DNA from: Chaetomium olivaceum
Lineage: Eukaryota; Ascomycota; Sordariomycetes; Sordariales; Chaetomiaceae
Reading direction: 5' to 3'
Assembly (NCBI GenBank): GCA_039881045.1
Contig: JAYWVB010000059.1
Coordinates: forward strand, 62,001 to 126,000
DNA length: 64,000 bases
The notes beneath the pieces are model-generated. The model was given only the letters and a program-made list of their open reading frames with translations. It searched no databases and had not been told where the DNA came from. Every line of letters begins with the position of its first letter. The stretch's first letter is position 1. Positions 32,601-44,237 of this stretch are shown piece after piece. A program made the translations under genes and the position numbers.

Positions 32601-34210
32601 TGCAGCATCAAGGTGTGCGATTCAATGAATTTTAAATTACCCTGCAGGCTGGGGAAGGGAGGGGGGAGGAAGGGAAGGTGTCCAGCCGCTGCTGTTTCTA
32701 AAAACGGACTCGGCAACGGGCGACGGGCAACGATGGGCAACGGCGTGTGGGTGACTGACGACCGCCGCGGCCGACGCACCTTTCCAGGAGGTAGTTACTG
32801 TGTAGCTACACACTGACACAGTACATCACCGCACCTTCTCAACTTGACTTGGAAATTATTGTGAAGTCACGCCCACCTCAGGTCAGGTAGTCCTTCCGCT
32901 GCAGTCATTTCTTGCAATCCCCGAATTTCTTCCTTCCCTTCCCTGTTCTCAGCCCTTAGCCCTCAGATTCTGACAAGTCACGAACTTCCATAACTTCCAT
33001 ACCTCAGATACCGAACCAACTCGTCACCCGACAACAGCATAACAACCTACCCACAGCCACCATCCGCGCGAAGCGAACCTCAAAAGCCCAGCACAGCACA
33101 GCACAGCACAGGCTTCGGAAATACCGTGTTTCTCACATCCGGCCGCCTTCGTCCGGATGTGGCGACGCTAGTGGTTGCTTGGCCTCCGGGATGGAGTGTG
33201 GGTGAGCGGGTCCCGTCACACCAGGATTTAAACTTTCCACTCCTCGTTTCCCTCTGGTCACAGTTGGTCGGCTGCTCGACACACACGGGGGAGCAAGTCG
33301 AGAAACGGCGGGCCCCACTCACGTCAAGGGCAAGCCCGTCCGGCTGTTACCGGTGGCTGTCCGTTGCAATTGCAACTGTCTGAGCTTGTTGGTGCGTGGG
33401 CGGACGTTGCAATCGCGATCGCATCGGGCAAAGTCAGGGGACTGGACGCGGAGGATTTTTGTGAGATCTGCCCAGGGCAGCGACGGATGCGACCTCTGTT
33501 CCCGCGCGCACCTGTCTGGCGCAGCCAGATCCTCTGTTGCTGGAAACATCGCGACAAACACCAGGCCTTGAGAGGAAACAAAACGCAACGGCATGGGACA
33601 GGGGCAACTGGCTGTGCGTGCGTGCGCTGAGCAAAATCCGTGAAAGCTGCAAGGGGGGGTGCCACGTTCTGAGCAAGTCGCTCAACCATGTGCCATGTGC
33701 CGCCGAACGGTTGCCCGTCGAGACTGCGCCAATTGCTTGCCAGCTGCCCTGGCGTGCCTGGGTAACGAAGGTGACGGGGGGCTCGCCCTCGCATTTTTTC
33801 AAGGGTCGGCGTGTCTCATTTCATCCTTCAAGCCGCCCAGGTTCTCGGAAAGGGAAGCGAGGCTCGCGTTCACAGGCTATCAAGCTTAACAACGCGGAAT
33901 CAACTCCGTGGGTTCGGGGGACCTCGGCGTGGGGCTTGGAAAAGACGCAGGAGAAATTTACCATCTTCAGAACCGAAACTCAAAAACCGACGGCACCAAG
34001 GCCCGCTGACACCATGCCTGCCTCCTTCAGCACGCGACAGGGTACGAAATGCAGACCAGCGTTTTTGCTAGCAAGAGGCTCCCTGAGCTTTGTATGTATG
34101 TCGTTTTCCCTCGCCTCGGCACCTGGGGCATCACGCAGCCAGCGAAGGGACAGGGTTCAAAGGACTGTGTAACACTCTGCCCGGAACTTCAACGCGGCCC
34201 CAGAATCACC

Positions 34211-34468
34211 ATGCGTCTCGATCTTCTCACAGCCGGTTTAAGGCTATATTTGCTGGCTAATATAGTGGCCGCCACACCCACACCTCTGTCCGCCCTTTGT
34301 CCACGCACGGCCGAGCCAGGCTTGCGATGTTCTGGGCCGCCTGCCGCCTGCCGCCTGCCGCCCTGCTTGCAAAACAATCGCATCCTGACCATGGGGGAAA
34401 ACCATGCGAGCCATGCTAGCTGTCGGTCGCGATGCACTCCGCAACAGCGAACTCACGTCCAGCATTAG
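34211..34468 (+). CDS. Candidate small secreted cysteine-rich protein (85 aa)
   Basis: ATG at 34211 has a good context (ATCACCATGCG), and the frame ends at TAG 34466-34468. The product starts MRLDLLTAGLRLYLLANIVAA, resembling a signal peptide with likely cleavage around residues 21-22. The mature part would be about 64 residues with six cysteines (positions 30, 40, 47, 52, 71, 75), the usual even number for disulfide-bonded small secreted proteins. Against it: no recognisable family, a short length that arises easily by chance in GC-rich DNA, and no independent evidence of transcription. It stands alone within the 11.5-kb gene-poor stretch. Confidence 0.25.
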   Translation: MRLDLLTAGLRLYLLANIVAATPTPLSALCPRTAEPGLRCSGPPAACRLPPCLQNNRILTMGENHASHASCRSRCTPQQRTHVQH

Positions 34469-37400
34469 TGACCGCGGTGGCATCCTAACTGCTTGTCTCG
34501 ACAATACATAGTTTGACGTTGCAGTGAGCCCGGCTGTCAACTCTCGGCGACACTTTTCCCCCGCACAGCGCACCCCAGCACGATTCCCACCAGCGTCGCA
34601 AGATCGACTACTAGCCTTGCTTTTCTCCGGGCCGATGGCGGGGAAGCGAAAGGCATCTGACGCGAAGAGATGGGCCAGAGTTGTCGAAAAAGAGCTGACG
34701 CAGTTCGGTATGAGTCGTAAACCTGCCGCCACATCTCAAGGGCGCGGAAACGGCAAGCACACCACGATACCAAGACGCCCATCATGGCATTGCGTTCGAC
34801 CGACGGAAGGATTCGGACGGCAGCTCTCTCTCGGTTGCGGATGGTGCGCTAACCTTCTTTTAGCAACTTGCTCCGGCTCGCCGAGTAAACGATCTCAGGC
34901 CCCACCCTATGAGCAGGAGCTTGCTCGATCGAGGAACGCCTCCTGCGGCGGACATGGCTGAATCATCGATGGCCGTCTCGAAACGCGACAACCGATGGAA
35001 AGTGCCAGCAGCGACTTTCAGATTGACCAGGCAGGCCTGGGCAGGCGTCAGCGGATCATTGGCGCATTTTGCAGCTTCTTTTGCTTCCGGCCAAATCAAG
35101 CCCTCGATCTTATGCCGCAGCTTCTCACAGCGAGAAGGGGGTGCAGCGACGCTCCACCCCACTTTCACAAGCTTTCAAGCTGCCGAGTCAGCCCCGACCA
35201 CCAAATTGCCTCCATCAGGGAGCCCGTCTTTCTGGCTGCATCGATATTGAGGTCCTTCTAAGTAAAGAAACTCTCGATATTAGCACGCACCCGCCGTCTC
35301 TGCTGTCGATAGAGGAGGGGCGGGCTGCAGCCCTACCCATCTCAGAATCCCAGGTGCCGAGTTATCGCCAGTTCTCTGGAACGCCGGCTGCCCGTTCTCA
35401 ATCTACTTGCCACAGATTCATGTCGTCGATCTTGGATTGAGGCGTTTTCTGAGAGTAACAGAATGATAACGAAGCCTTCTAGAAACATGGCTACAATATC
35501 CCACTGTCACCCGAATATCCAACCTAGCGTTAACTTGGTAAGAGCCTCCTCGATCGCCAACCATCACGATGTCCACATGTACCCCGCAATTGGAGGTCCA
35601 ACACAATGATATGCAGCCGAACTCGCCCGGAACGGCCGACCGAGACATGGCGCACATCCAAGTCCGCCAAGAAGATTTTGGACGGCGCCAAACGGAAGGA
35701 GGAAGGGCCGGCAAATTTGACAGAGGGCCCGTGGTCGTCAGCGCGAGTTCCGCTGTGTCGGAGGGAATCTGTCGGTCGCGCTGCAGGGAGTGTCAAGCCT
35801 GGCCAGCTGCGATACCGTGTACAAAACTGGTTGTTGACCACAATATCCAGGGTTCCGGGAGGCTGGTGCTTCCCAGCGGTGACAACGTTACTTGCGAAGT
35901 GCCAGTGGGTGCGGGAAGCCATCGGCGCCATGCAAAACTCCCTCACGGGATGACACCCTGCCAATCGAATCCGGGGGCGTCTGCCGTAGGCTATACAAGA
36001 GGGGCGCCGTTATGACCGAGCTAACGAGTTTAGCCTGGAAGGGCCGATTCGGCGGCACTGGCAATTTCCCAACCAATGGCAGCTACCAATTACCCAGCTG
36101 GAGAAACAAGGTGCGGCTGCGTGGATCGTGGCGCACATTCGCTCCCACTCTCAGGCCCGTCCCCCTTGCCCTTTCTGTCAACCACTGTCTTCTTTCGCTT
36201 GAAGGCTATCCGTCGCGATGATTGGGCTCGTCCGCCTCGCTTGCGCACACCTTGCAGCCGCCATTCAAGGGGGTGGTTGTCAACGGGCAAGCAATCCCGG
36301 TACAAAGTTACGAAAGAGCTACGAAGTAACTCTGTACATAGGTACACTATCTTGCTGTTTACTGTATGTACGAACGATGCCGCCCCTTTTTGGACACCCC
36401 TCCCCCACACCGCGAATAATTGAGGGATTGCGCTTGGCCCGGAATTTAGCGTCGAGGAGGATTTCGCGCTGGAGGGCTTATCCCGCAAGCTGACCGCGCA
36501 GCAGCGGAGCTCGTGGCTTGTGCTCGCTCGCCTGGCCCTGGTTTGCCGTGGTTCCGATGAAATTCGTCCAAACTCCAGACTAACTCACGACATCCCTAGA
36601 CCCCGGTTCGTGTTCCTGGCGGCAACCCGAGCTTATCCGTCCCAGTCCAAACTCTTTTTGTCAACTGACAAAGCCGAGACTAGTTGCCAAGTTAGGCACT
36701 CCGATGCTGACCAAGAAAAATCTCGATGACGGACCGCGTACAGACAATCCCGGCCTGCCGAGACCGGAGCCGACATGCATAACTACTTGTTGTGGTAAGT
36801 GAGTCTTTACCTTCATTCCATTCCGTTTGATAAGCAACCGATTCATGGCTTGGACATCTCATGGGTTCTGTCAACCGAGTGCTGGGTCGAGTTATCTTGT
36901 CCCTCAAACAGGCATGGCGCTCCATGGATCGAGAAATGAGACAATGCAGGCAAAAAGGACTTTTCAGAGATGGCCCTTTTTGAGTTCCACATCGATTATG
37001 ACCTGGATTTCCACTACGCTCCCCACTAGAACTTTTGACTCTTGTTTTGGAAAACATCGCTTAACGTTATGGAGTTGATCATGGAGTAATAATCTCGGCA
37101 CTGATCCGAGACATGATGAGCCGCCGTCATTGGAACCGTATCATCACAGGGATCGAGTGGGACGTCATTCCACAGCGAGCTCTCTGACGATTCTGCGGCT
37201 GGGACTCTCGGTGGGCATCCAACGTGAAACATTGGCAAGGTTCGAAACGCTCGAAACACTCGCGGCGATGGGGGCGCGCTGCCTGCTTGTTTCCCCAACG
37301 GGCGACAGGGCTCTCTCCTTGCCCCGATCATTCGTCTTCCATTTGCGGAGACAATGCCGGTCGAGTGCGCTACAACGCTAACCCAAACGAAACCCCATGC

Positions 37401-40209
37401 CCTTGTCGGTCGAGCTCAAGTCGAGGTTGCAGCGCCAACGACGGGCAAAACTGTCACATAACACTCTCCACTCACGGCGTACCTTGCAGCCCAGGAGGGC
37501 ACGTCTGTGTCTGAACGGTGCCTGGGCGCAGAGAGAACGGGACCTAATTCAACATCCGTGGCTGGCGACCCGCATAACCATTCTTCCCTCATCACGGTCA
37601 CCGTCCCTTTTCGAACGTCAACTCCGAGAAGAGATGGGCCATCACGACAGAAGGGGCAAGCAGCGACAGAAAATCATGGCCATGGAGATGGATGGAAATC
37701 GCATCTGCATCATCTGCTCACTCCTTCTCCCGGGCCGAATGTACCCAGGTTAAGGCCCAGGGCCCCTGGTTGTGCCTGCGGAAAAGAGCACTGAAAGGGG
37801 TGCCATCCGTGCCCCCTTTGTGCTCCGACCGCATCTGGAAGCGTCAAGACAGGCTTGTTCATGACCACACCGACAAAAGGAAATCAAAGTCGAAAAAGGG
37901 TCCCCAGAAACTCGGTACCGGTCAATGGTCGAAGAATCATGGATGGAATAGGGCGCCCGGGCTTGGTTCATCCGCCTCGCGTCCAGGGCCGGCCACCAAT
38001 GCGGGAAATGCCTAGTTACGATGCATTCCGTCTGGTTTGGCTCGTCTCTGAATAACTAACTACATGTTGAATAGCAAGTGGGAGGTGGACGCCGTTGTTG
38101 TTGTTTTTGATCAGCTCACACGCCCAGCCAGAAACGAGATCGCCGTATGTATGTATGTACACACGCAGTGCAGTTACATACGGGCTGTTTGGCACATCGC
38201 ACGATCTGTGGGGAATGTCGCAACCCCGTCGGGTACCACCTGAGCATGCTCCAGCATCCATCCTCCCATCCTCCGCCCGACCCTGTCCATGATGGCCGTC
38301 AGGGTTGCTTCGCGAGGTCAAGAGCCGGAATTACCACCGGCAGGCATTGCCGCGGTACGTCCGCCGCGCTGGGGGGTGAAGAGAGCAAAAGGTAAACAGA
38401 CGACTAACTACGGATGATCCAACCGAAGGTGCGGACAAACAACAAAGAGACACACGAGCTCTCTCGTCCCTTTTGTTGACCGACGAACTCGCCGCATCCA
38501 ATTATACAGGATGCATGGACTTTGCATGGCCATCGGATGCCGGGGCAAGGCCAAATCGGCGTATCTCGCAGGCCGTTGTGCTGCTTTGCCTTCCGCACAA
38601 CTCGGCATGTAACGCTTTCACTCGCGATTATCGCAGGGTGCGTCGCAGTATCACAGTATCGCGACAGGGTATGTCCGGGGGCGGCAAGGGGAGAGAGGAC
38701 GGGGTCCCTCATTGGAGGGAGCCGCAAAAGAGCGAGCTGTGGGAAATGCGGTGGGTGAGGGGAGGAGGGCCCGCTCCCACTGCGCCGCCGTTGATTCCCC
38801 TCCCCTGTCCGTCCGGTCTTCCTTGCCACAAACTACCACTCTGTTTCTTGTCTCTCTCCCTGGATGGATGGGGCAGGACGCGAGACGAGAAGAGAAGGTG
38901 CCCTGTTTCTGGGCGGTGGGGAGACGGCCGAAAGGGGCAATACACCTCCTGCGCGTGCTAGATTAATCGAGCGTCAGTGGGCGGGGGATCGGGCGGAGGT
39001 GATAGAGGCCGAACTTGGCCCGTCTGTGGTCGAAGGGTTTCTCTGTGGGTGGATGTGGATGTGGCGGATGCAGGGAGGGGGGCAGGCGGAGGGGGTTGGA
39101 GGGAAAAGTCTGGGACGAACTGCGTAGGTGGCTCAGGGCGGATGGAACGGTGGAGGAGACGGTGGTATTGCATGTTCTGCTCGTCCGCGCGTTTGTTTGG
39201 CTGGTTGGATGGTTGGATGGCTGGCTGGCTCTGTCTGTTTTTGAACTTGTCTTTTTGATTCCGGCCGACTCAATGCCGGTCCACCACATGATGGGGTCTG
39301 ACTGATGAGGCCGTTGATTTGCCGCCCCGGAAACGAAGCTTGCCAACGAAAACTGGCTGCCCAGTATGGTCATCGTCGATGGTGCGCGAAAGGGGCAAAG
39401 CGCAGTCCGCCCTTGCCCAGCGAGAAAGTCTGGACCACATTCACTTGCACGGTCTCGCAGATGCTGACAAACGTGAGGGGAAGCAGCTCCCATTTTCTCT
39501 CAGTCTTTAGGACCAGGGAATCGGCATCTATGCACATACGAACGGACTGCGTAGTTCCTTGTAAAGCGGAACAACACTTTGATAGAACAGAAACTCAAAC
39601 AAACACAGACTAACAAAGTACGGTCCTCATATCAGCCAGCAGAGACGAAGTAACACCGCAGAGCATCCCATTTATCCCCTCGTGGGGAAACCAATGTCAC
39701 CCAGCCATTGCAGGCAGGATTATATTTCCCGAGTGTCTTTTTTGGGACTCTGCTAGGCCAAGCAGAGCACAAGATGCTCGCCGAGAACTGGAAGCGTAAG
39801 AAGGCGCCGACTTCGTAGATGGTAACCAGATGATGAGCATGTACGGGCGACATCCCCAACGTGCCCGGCACTCAGCAATGTTGGGAATATCCCCTGACTG
39901 GCGCGCCTTGCGAAGTCCCAGCAAACTGGGCAGTTGACTACCTTCTTGGTACACCAAAATAGAAAGAATAGAAAGACAAAAACTCGCAAGATAATACGAG
40001 AACCAGTAATGCGCCTCGCAACCTCTCCCCCAACCAAGCTCAACTTGGAAATGCACAGCTCAAGCTGGATATGCACAAGACGAACAAAAAGCCGGCCGCT
40101 ACTCGTGGATCAACCAAACCACAGCGTTCTTTCTGTGTGACACCGACGTACATAAGTCAGGTAGTTACGTACTAACTAGCCAACTACAAACAAGTATGTG
40201 ACCACCAGC

Positions 40210-40254
40210 GGACAGGCACGGACGGACGGACGGGCGGGCGGACGAACGAACGAA

Positions 40255-40286
<32 letters not shown>

Positions 40287-40390
40287 CTGCGGCCCCCCGG
40301 AACCAAAGACCGCTCTATGCAGGTTGGAGCGGAGGGTCAGTTGAGGTAGGATAGAGAAGCAGGCAGGGCAGGCAGGCAGGCAGGCAGGCT
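40210..40390. repeat. Microsatellite cluster (ACGG)n, (CGAA)n, (CAG)n, (CAGG)n
   Basis: Adjacent tetranucleotide runs (about 40217-40254), then a CAG run at 40255-40282, then a CAGG run at about 40360-40389. All are in noncoding DNA 3' of the RBR ligase gene. Confidence 0.9.
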
Positions 40391-40526
40391 GTGTGTGATG
40401 AACCGCGCTCGCTTCCCTGCTTCTTTCTGCCCTTCCCTGCAGACTGCGGCAAGGCTTCTCTGCAGTGGCCCTACATATACACACATATATACATTACTAC
40501 ACTACATACGTACGTACATACATCCA

Positions 40527-40590
40527 TGCTGCTGCTGCCGCTGCTGTTTGCTGCTGCTGCTGCCGCTGCTGTTTGCTGCTGCTGCTGCCG
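40527..40590. repeat. Interrupted (CTG)n run with a 30-bp higher-order unit
   Basis: CTG triplets interrupted by CCG and TTTG form a repeated higher-order unit of about 30 bp. The run lies about 245 bp from a CAG run of opposite sense. Confidence 0.85.
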
Positions 40591-41153
40591 TGTGCTCTGG
40601 TCTTGTGCGTCGCTGCTTGTGGATAAGGGAGACAGAAAATAGAGTGCTTACGGGGCGTGTGCTGTGCTGCTGTCTGTGCCCATGCGGGTTCTGTGGTGTC
40701 CGTTTTGGAGGGCACGGTGGCAGCGGAACCTGCAGCTTTGTTGAGGTGGGCTTGGCCCAAAGCTGGAGAGGTCATGGCCACCGCCGCGGCGCAAGATTCC
40801 GCGTTTGACAGAATTGGGTGATACTGCCGTAATAGTGTGTGCCCGTGGTGGTGTGGTGTGGCAGTAGGAAGGGGGGGTAAAGAGCCACGTTGCGCTGTTG
40901 CGATGAGCACAAGGGGAGCGAGTGTCACGGTAGGTGTCTCTTCGTACACTAAATCCATCTATCCATTCCCCCATGCTAGATGAAACTGCGCATGCCTGGT
41001 TGTATCCTGTATATTTCCGATGTCTGAGTTCGCTGTATTTACATCTCTCATCATCCATCGGGGGTATCTTGGTGGTGTAGTAAGCAAGCCGCTGACGCTG
41101 TGACATGAAGGGAAGTTGATCTGAGATCGGATGCCACCGGTAAAGTCTCCTCT

Positions 41154-43324
41154 TCAAAAAAGTATATCCTCCTCATCGTTCAGGGCGAGCATGACGAACT
41201 GCCTCACCCACGCTTGCTGGGCTGCGTCCAGCTCGTCATCCCCCTGATTTGCTGGGTGATTGTTATTTTGCCGATGCGCAAGCCCTGCGCCGCCGCCGCC
41301 TCGTCCTCGGCCTCTCTGATGCCCGGCAGCAGCACCTCCTTGGCGCTGACCTCGCTGCGCTGCACCCCCGCCTGCTAGACCACGAGCTGCTTGTTGTTGG
41401 GGTCCTCCGCCTCGTGCTACGGGTTGCTGGTTCCGCGCTGCTCGCGCCGCCGCGCCTCGAGCTGCCCCTAGTGCTGGAGGAGCTGGGAGTTGGGGTACTA
41501 GTACCGCTGGTTGTCGCCCGCGGGGACCACCACGTCCAGGGGCGGCGGGCTGGTTGGCAGCTATGCGAAGAACCAATGGGCCCTCCCGCGCAATGCCGAC
41601 CTGACCGCCGTTGGCGTGTGCATCATGGTGCCGTGCCGCTGCTGCATCCCTGGCAGCGCGGGCTTCTTCCTCGTCCTCCTCGGGCTCCTCGATCTCAGGG
41701 ATGAGCTCTTGGACAGGCATGATCAGAGCGGGGGGTTGAGCGACGCCCCCACCAGCACCTCCCGCAAAGCCGATGCCGACATCATCGCCGTCCCCTTGTT
41801 CTAATTCCCATAGACGCATATAGCATCCCGTGACACGGCCGTCAGGCGCCTCGTTGAAGTGCTGGTATGGATTGCCGGGGTCGAGCCAGGACGAACATAG
41901 ATAACAGAAATGCGACTGACAACGGTTGCAAATCATGTGGTTACAACCATGCGTCTTCTGTGCCGGCACTCCACACGTAGGGCATGGCGTGGTATGCATC
42001 CTCATGTATTCGAGCGAAGCCAATTCATCGGCCGTGAGCTCTGCCTTGTCGCGCCGCGGAATGCAGCGAAAGAACTCGCCATGCCATGACTGGTAGCAGC
42101 GACTGCAAAAGGCAAAGCTGCATTCCTCGCAGATGGCTAGCAGATCGTCGGCTGGTTTGTAGGGCTTAGACTTGCCCTCTCCGTCGGGATGATCGTCGTC
42201 GTCGTCATCGTCGTCCTCGTCAGATATCGACTCATCCGGGGCTTCGGTCAACTCTAGGCCCTGGGGCTTCTTGTGCTTTTTGGACCTCGCGGCCCCATTG
42301 CACCACTGCCGTGGGCAGTAGATTGTGTTCTTGTCCGACTCCAGCTCAATCTTGTATTTGAGGGTCACGTAGCGTTTGACTGTCTCCTGGTCTAGGGGGA
42401 TCTGCAACAGCTCGCTAGGGTTGATGAAGGTCTTGGGCTTCTTGCGCTTCCTACTTGAAGAAGCTACCGCTGCGCGTTCTTTTGCGCAGTTGGGCGTCAG
42501 GCATTTTACCGCCATGATGTCCCCTTCTTTGATGGCATTATTGTAGAAGTCTTGCAGACATTGGACACAGAAAACGTGCCCACAGTCTAGCATCCGGTGG
42601 CAAACGGTACCCTTCTTGGGTTCTAATACTTGTTAGTGAATTCTGACGGGTTCGGGAAGTCAAAGAAAACCAGATTTCTTCCCCGGAAAAGATGTCCGAC
42701 AAAGACGACCGACATACCTAAGCACACCCCACAGTCAAAGGTCCCCTTTTCAAAGGCCGCCCTTCTCGCCTTGATATCGTAGTCCAAAATCGCGATCTTG
42801 TGCTTCGGATCAACCTCGAGCGAGCCTTTACCATCTACGAGCTCAAATACGCTGTCCGCTGCTTGTTGCACGTGGTCGATGTATGTGAAGCCAACCATAT
42901 CTCGTCCCATCTCCTCCCACAGACGGGCCGCATCGCCCTCCAAGCGCTTAATCGTGTCGGTTGGGATCCATGGCGGGTTCGTCGAGATTGTGACTTGCGG
43001 CGGTTGTTCGGCGGGATATTGGGGCCCCAGCGTAATCTCGAGGTGCACCGAGGGCAGGTGTGCTAGCTCATGGGAGTCGATCCCACCCTGCTGACCCAAG
43101 CCGGCGGCAACATCGCCATTCTGCGCGGCATTTGCGTCCGGTGGTAGTCCATCGTCGGCGGCGGCAGGAAAGTATACTGTCACGGCTTTTGATGGGTTGA
43201 CGGGCACGTCGAGGGCGACGGTATACGGGTCATTTGGATCGAGTTGCTGTATCTCGGGATAGATCGCAGAAAGGGAGCTGAGCTCGACGTCGCGGGGATT
43301 ATCGAAGTCGTCGTCGTCGGCCAT
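41154..43324 (-). CDS. itt1: RWD-RBR E3 ubiquitin ligase, Itt1/RNF14 type
   Basis: Two exons, 43324-42718 and 42622-41154, with a 95-nt intron, encode 691 residues. The order is an RWD domain (about 10-165, with ELSSLSAIYP near its start); RING1 beginning CGVCLEPKKGTVCHR and continuing LDCGHVFCVQC; an IBR region with IYCPRQWCN and CEECSFAFCSRC; and RING2 starting CPTC at 416-419 with the expected thioester cysteine at about 429 in HGCNHM. The RWD-RING-IBR-RING2 order is diagnostic of yeast Itt1 and animal RNF14. Itt1 was linked to translation termination, and RNF14 to ubiquitination of ribosome-trapped proteins. Unusual features are an acidic insert (DDDDDDDD) inside the IBR segment and a 150-residue Arg/Gly/Gln-rich C-terminal tail. 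Confidence 0.9.
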
Positions 43325-44237
43325 TTCCTTGTGAAATCGTCACACTACCCCCCTCGAGCTTTCTGGGGTCAAGGGGAGACAGGTAGCGGTCGATGGCAGT
43401 GGGTGCCCCGTGTGTTGCTACCTAAGCCCGTAGTCCCAACGCGACAGCGTAACAGTAATGCGCAAGGTTTCCATGCGCAAAAGTGCTCTAACGGCGTGGT
43501 TCCTTTTCGTTTTATACCGAGGGGTTTTTGTTGGATTCTCCGAATCGTTGCTTGCCGATAACTGCATGTAGTCAAACTCGCCCCCCGCTACGAAAAGAAT
43601 TTGTCAGAAAAGCGTAAAACAGGAGCTAATTTCCAATGTCATGGCGGCATTTCGGATACAGGAAACTGGAGCCAGGCCGGAGGGGGCAAACCAGTCAGTC
43701 CTTCACTCTCCAACTGCTGACTTGTCATTGAATGAATGTTTTCAACGTCAGGTTCGAGACCTGCAGCCGATGACTCGTCTCGGCCACTACGGGGACCCTG
43801 GCGTTGCTCCGCATGGCCCACTCGACAGGTGGAAGGCTGCAATTATGGAGCCGTACCGAGCGGCCTGAACCGATTGGTGGCTGCAGGCCGCTGCGACCAA
43901 GAACTGACGGGAAAGCTGTAATCTGTAGTTTTTGTTGCATGTGTTACCAAACATCGGCTCGTATCCACGACACAATCCAGCACAAGCTCACGATATCGTC
44001 CTAGGACTCCGACCGAATGGAAGACCGCTCGAATAAAAATGCATTGATACTATTATAAACCCTCACCTCGAGCCCCTAAACCGACGCCGGCGCATTCTCT
44101 CCGACTCCCAGCCAAAGTTACAACCAAGGTCTCAACCAAAGTCACAACCAAGGTCTCAACCAAAGTCACAACCAAGGTCTCAACCAAAGTCACAACCAAG
44201 GTCTCAACCAAAGTCACAGTCTAGCAGCCTCACAACC
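43325..44237. other. Divergent promoter region of the RBR ligase gene and cax4
   Basis: This 0.9-kb region has no further gene. It ends with a tandem repeat (44110-44222) directly in front of the cax4 start, which would lie in the cax4 5' UTR or core promoter. Confidence 0.5.
44110..44222 (+). repeat. 24-bp tandem repeat, about 4.7 copies, upstream of the cax4 ATG
   Basis: The unit is two related 12-mers, CAACCAAAGTCA and CAACCAAGGTCT. The first copy is slightly diverged (GCCAAAGTTA) and the last is partial, ending 15 bp before the start codon. The repeat contains no ATG. Confidence 0.95.

Larger units (their letters stand above)
29648..41153. other. 11.5-kb gene-poor region
   Basis: No gene with recognisable domains, coherent splice structure or homology-like conservation was found on either strand. 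Composition stays near that of unique genomic DNA, with no long AT-rich block, no LTRs and no transposase-like frame. It is therefore not an obvious repeat island. It contains many short chance frames, one plausible small secreted Cys-rich frame (34211-34468), short direct repeats (CACAG near 33096-33111, GCTCGTCA near 32500), and a cluster of microsatellites at 40210-40600. It probably combines the extended promoter or 5' leader of the NDT80-domain gene with unknown noncoding transcription. Confidence 0.5.

Noticed and set aside
33537..34172. 211-codon plus-strand frame in the gene-poor block
   Set aside because: Composition looks random (Arg/Ser/Gly-rich, no hydrophobic core pattern), overlapping long frames occur on the other strand, and no splice or domain support was seen.
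40190..40215. 5S rRNA-like GTGACCACCAGCG string
   Set aside because: Only about 13 bases resemble the 3' part of fungal 5S rRNA. The rest of the molecule is absent and the sequence runs into microsatellites.
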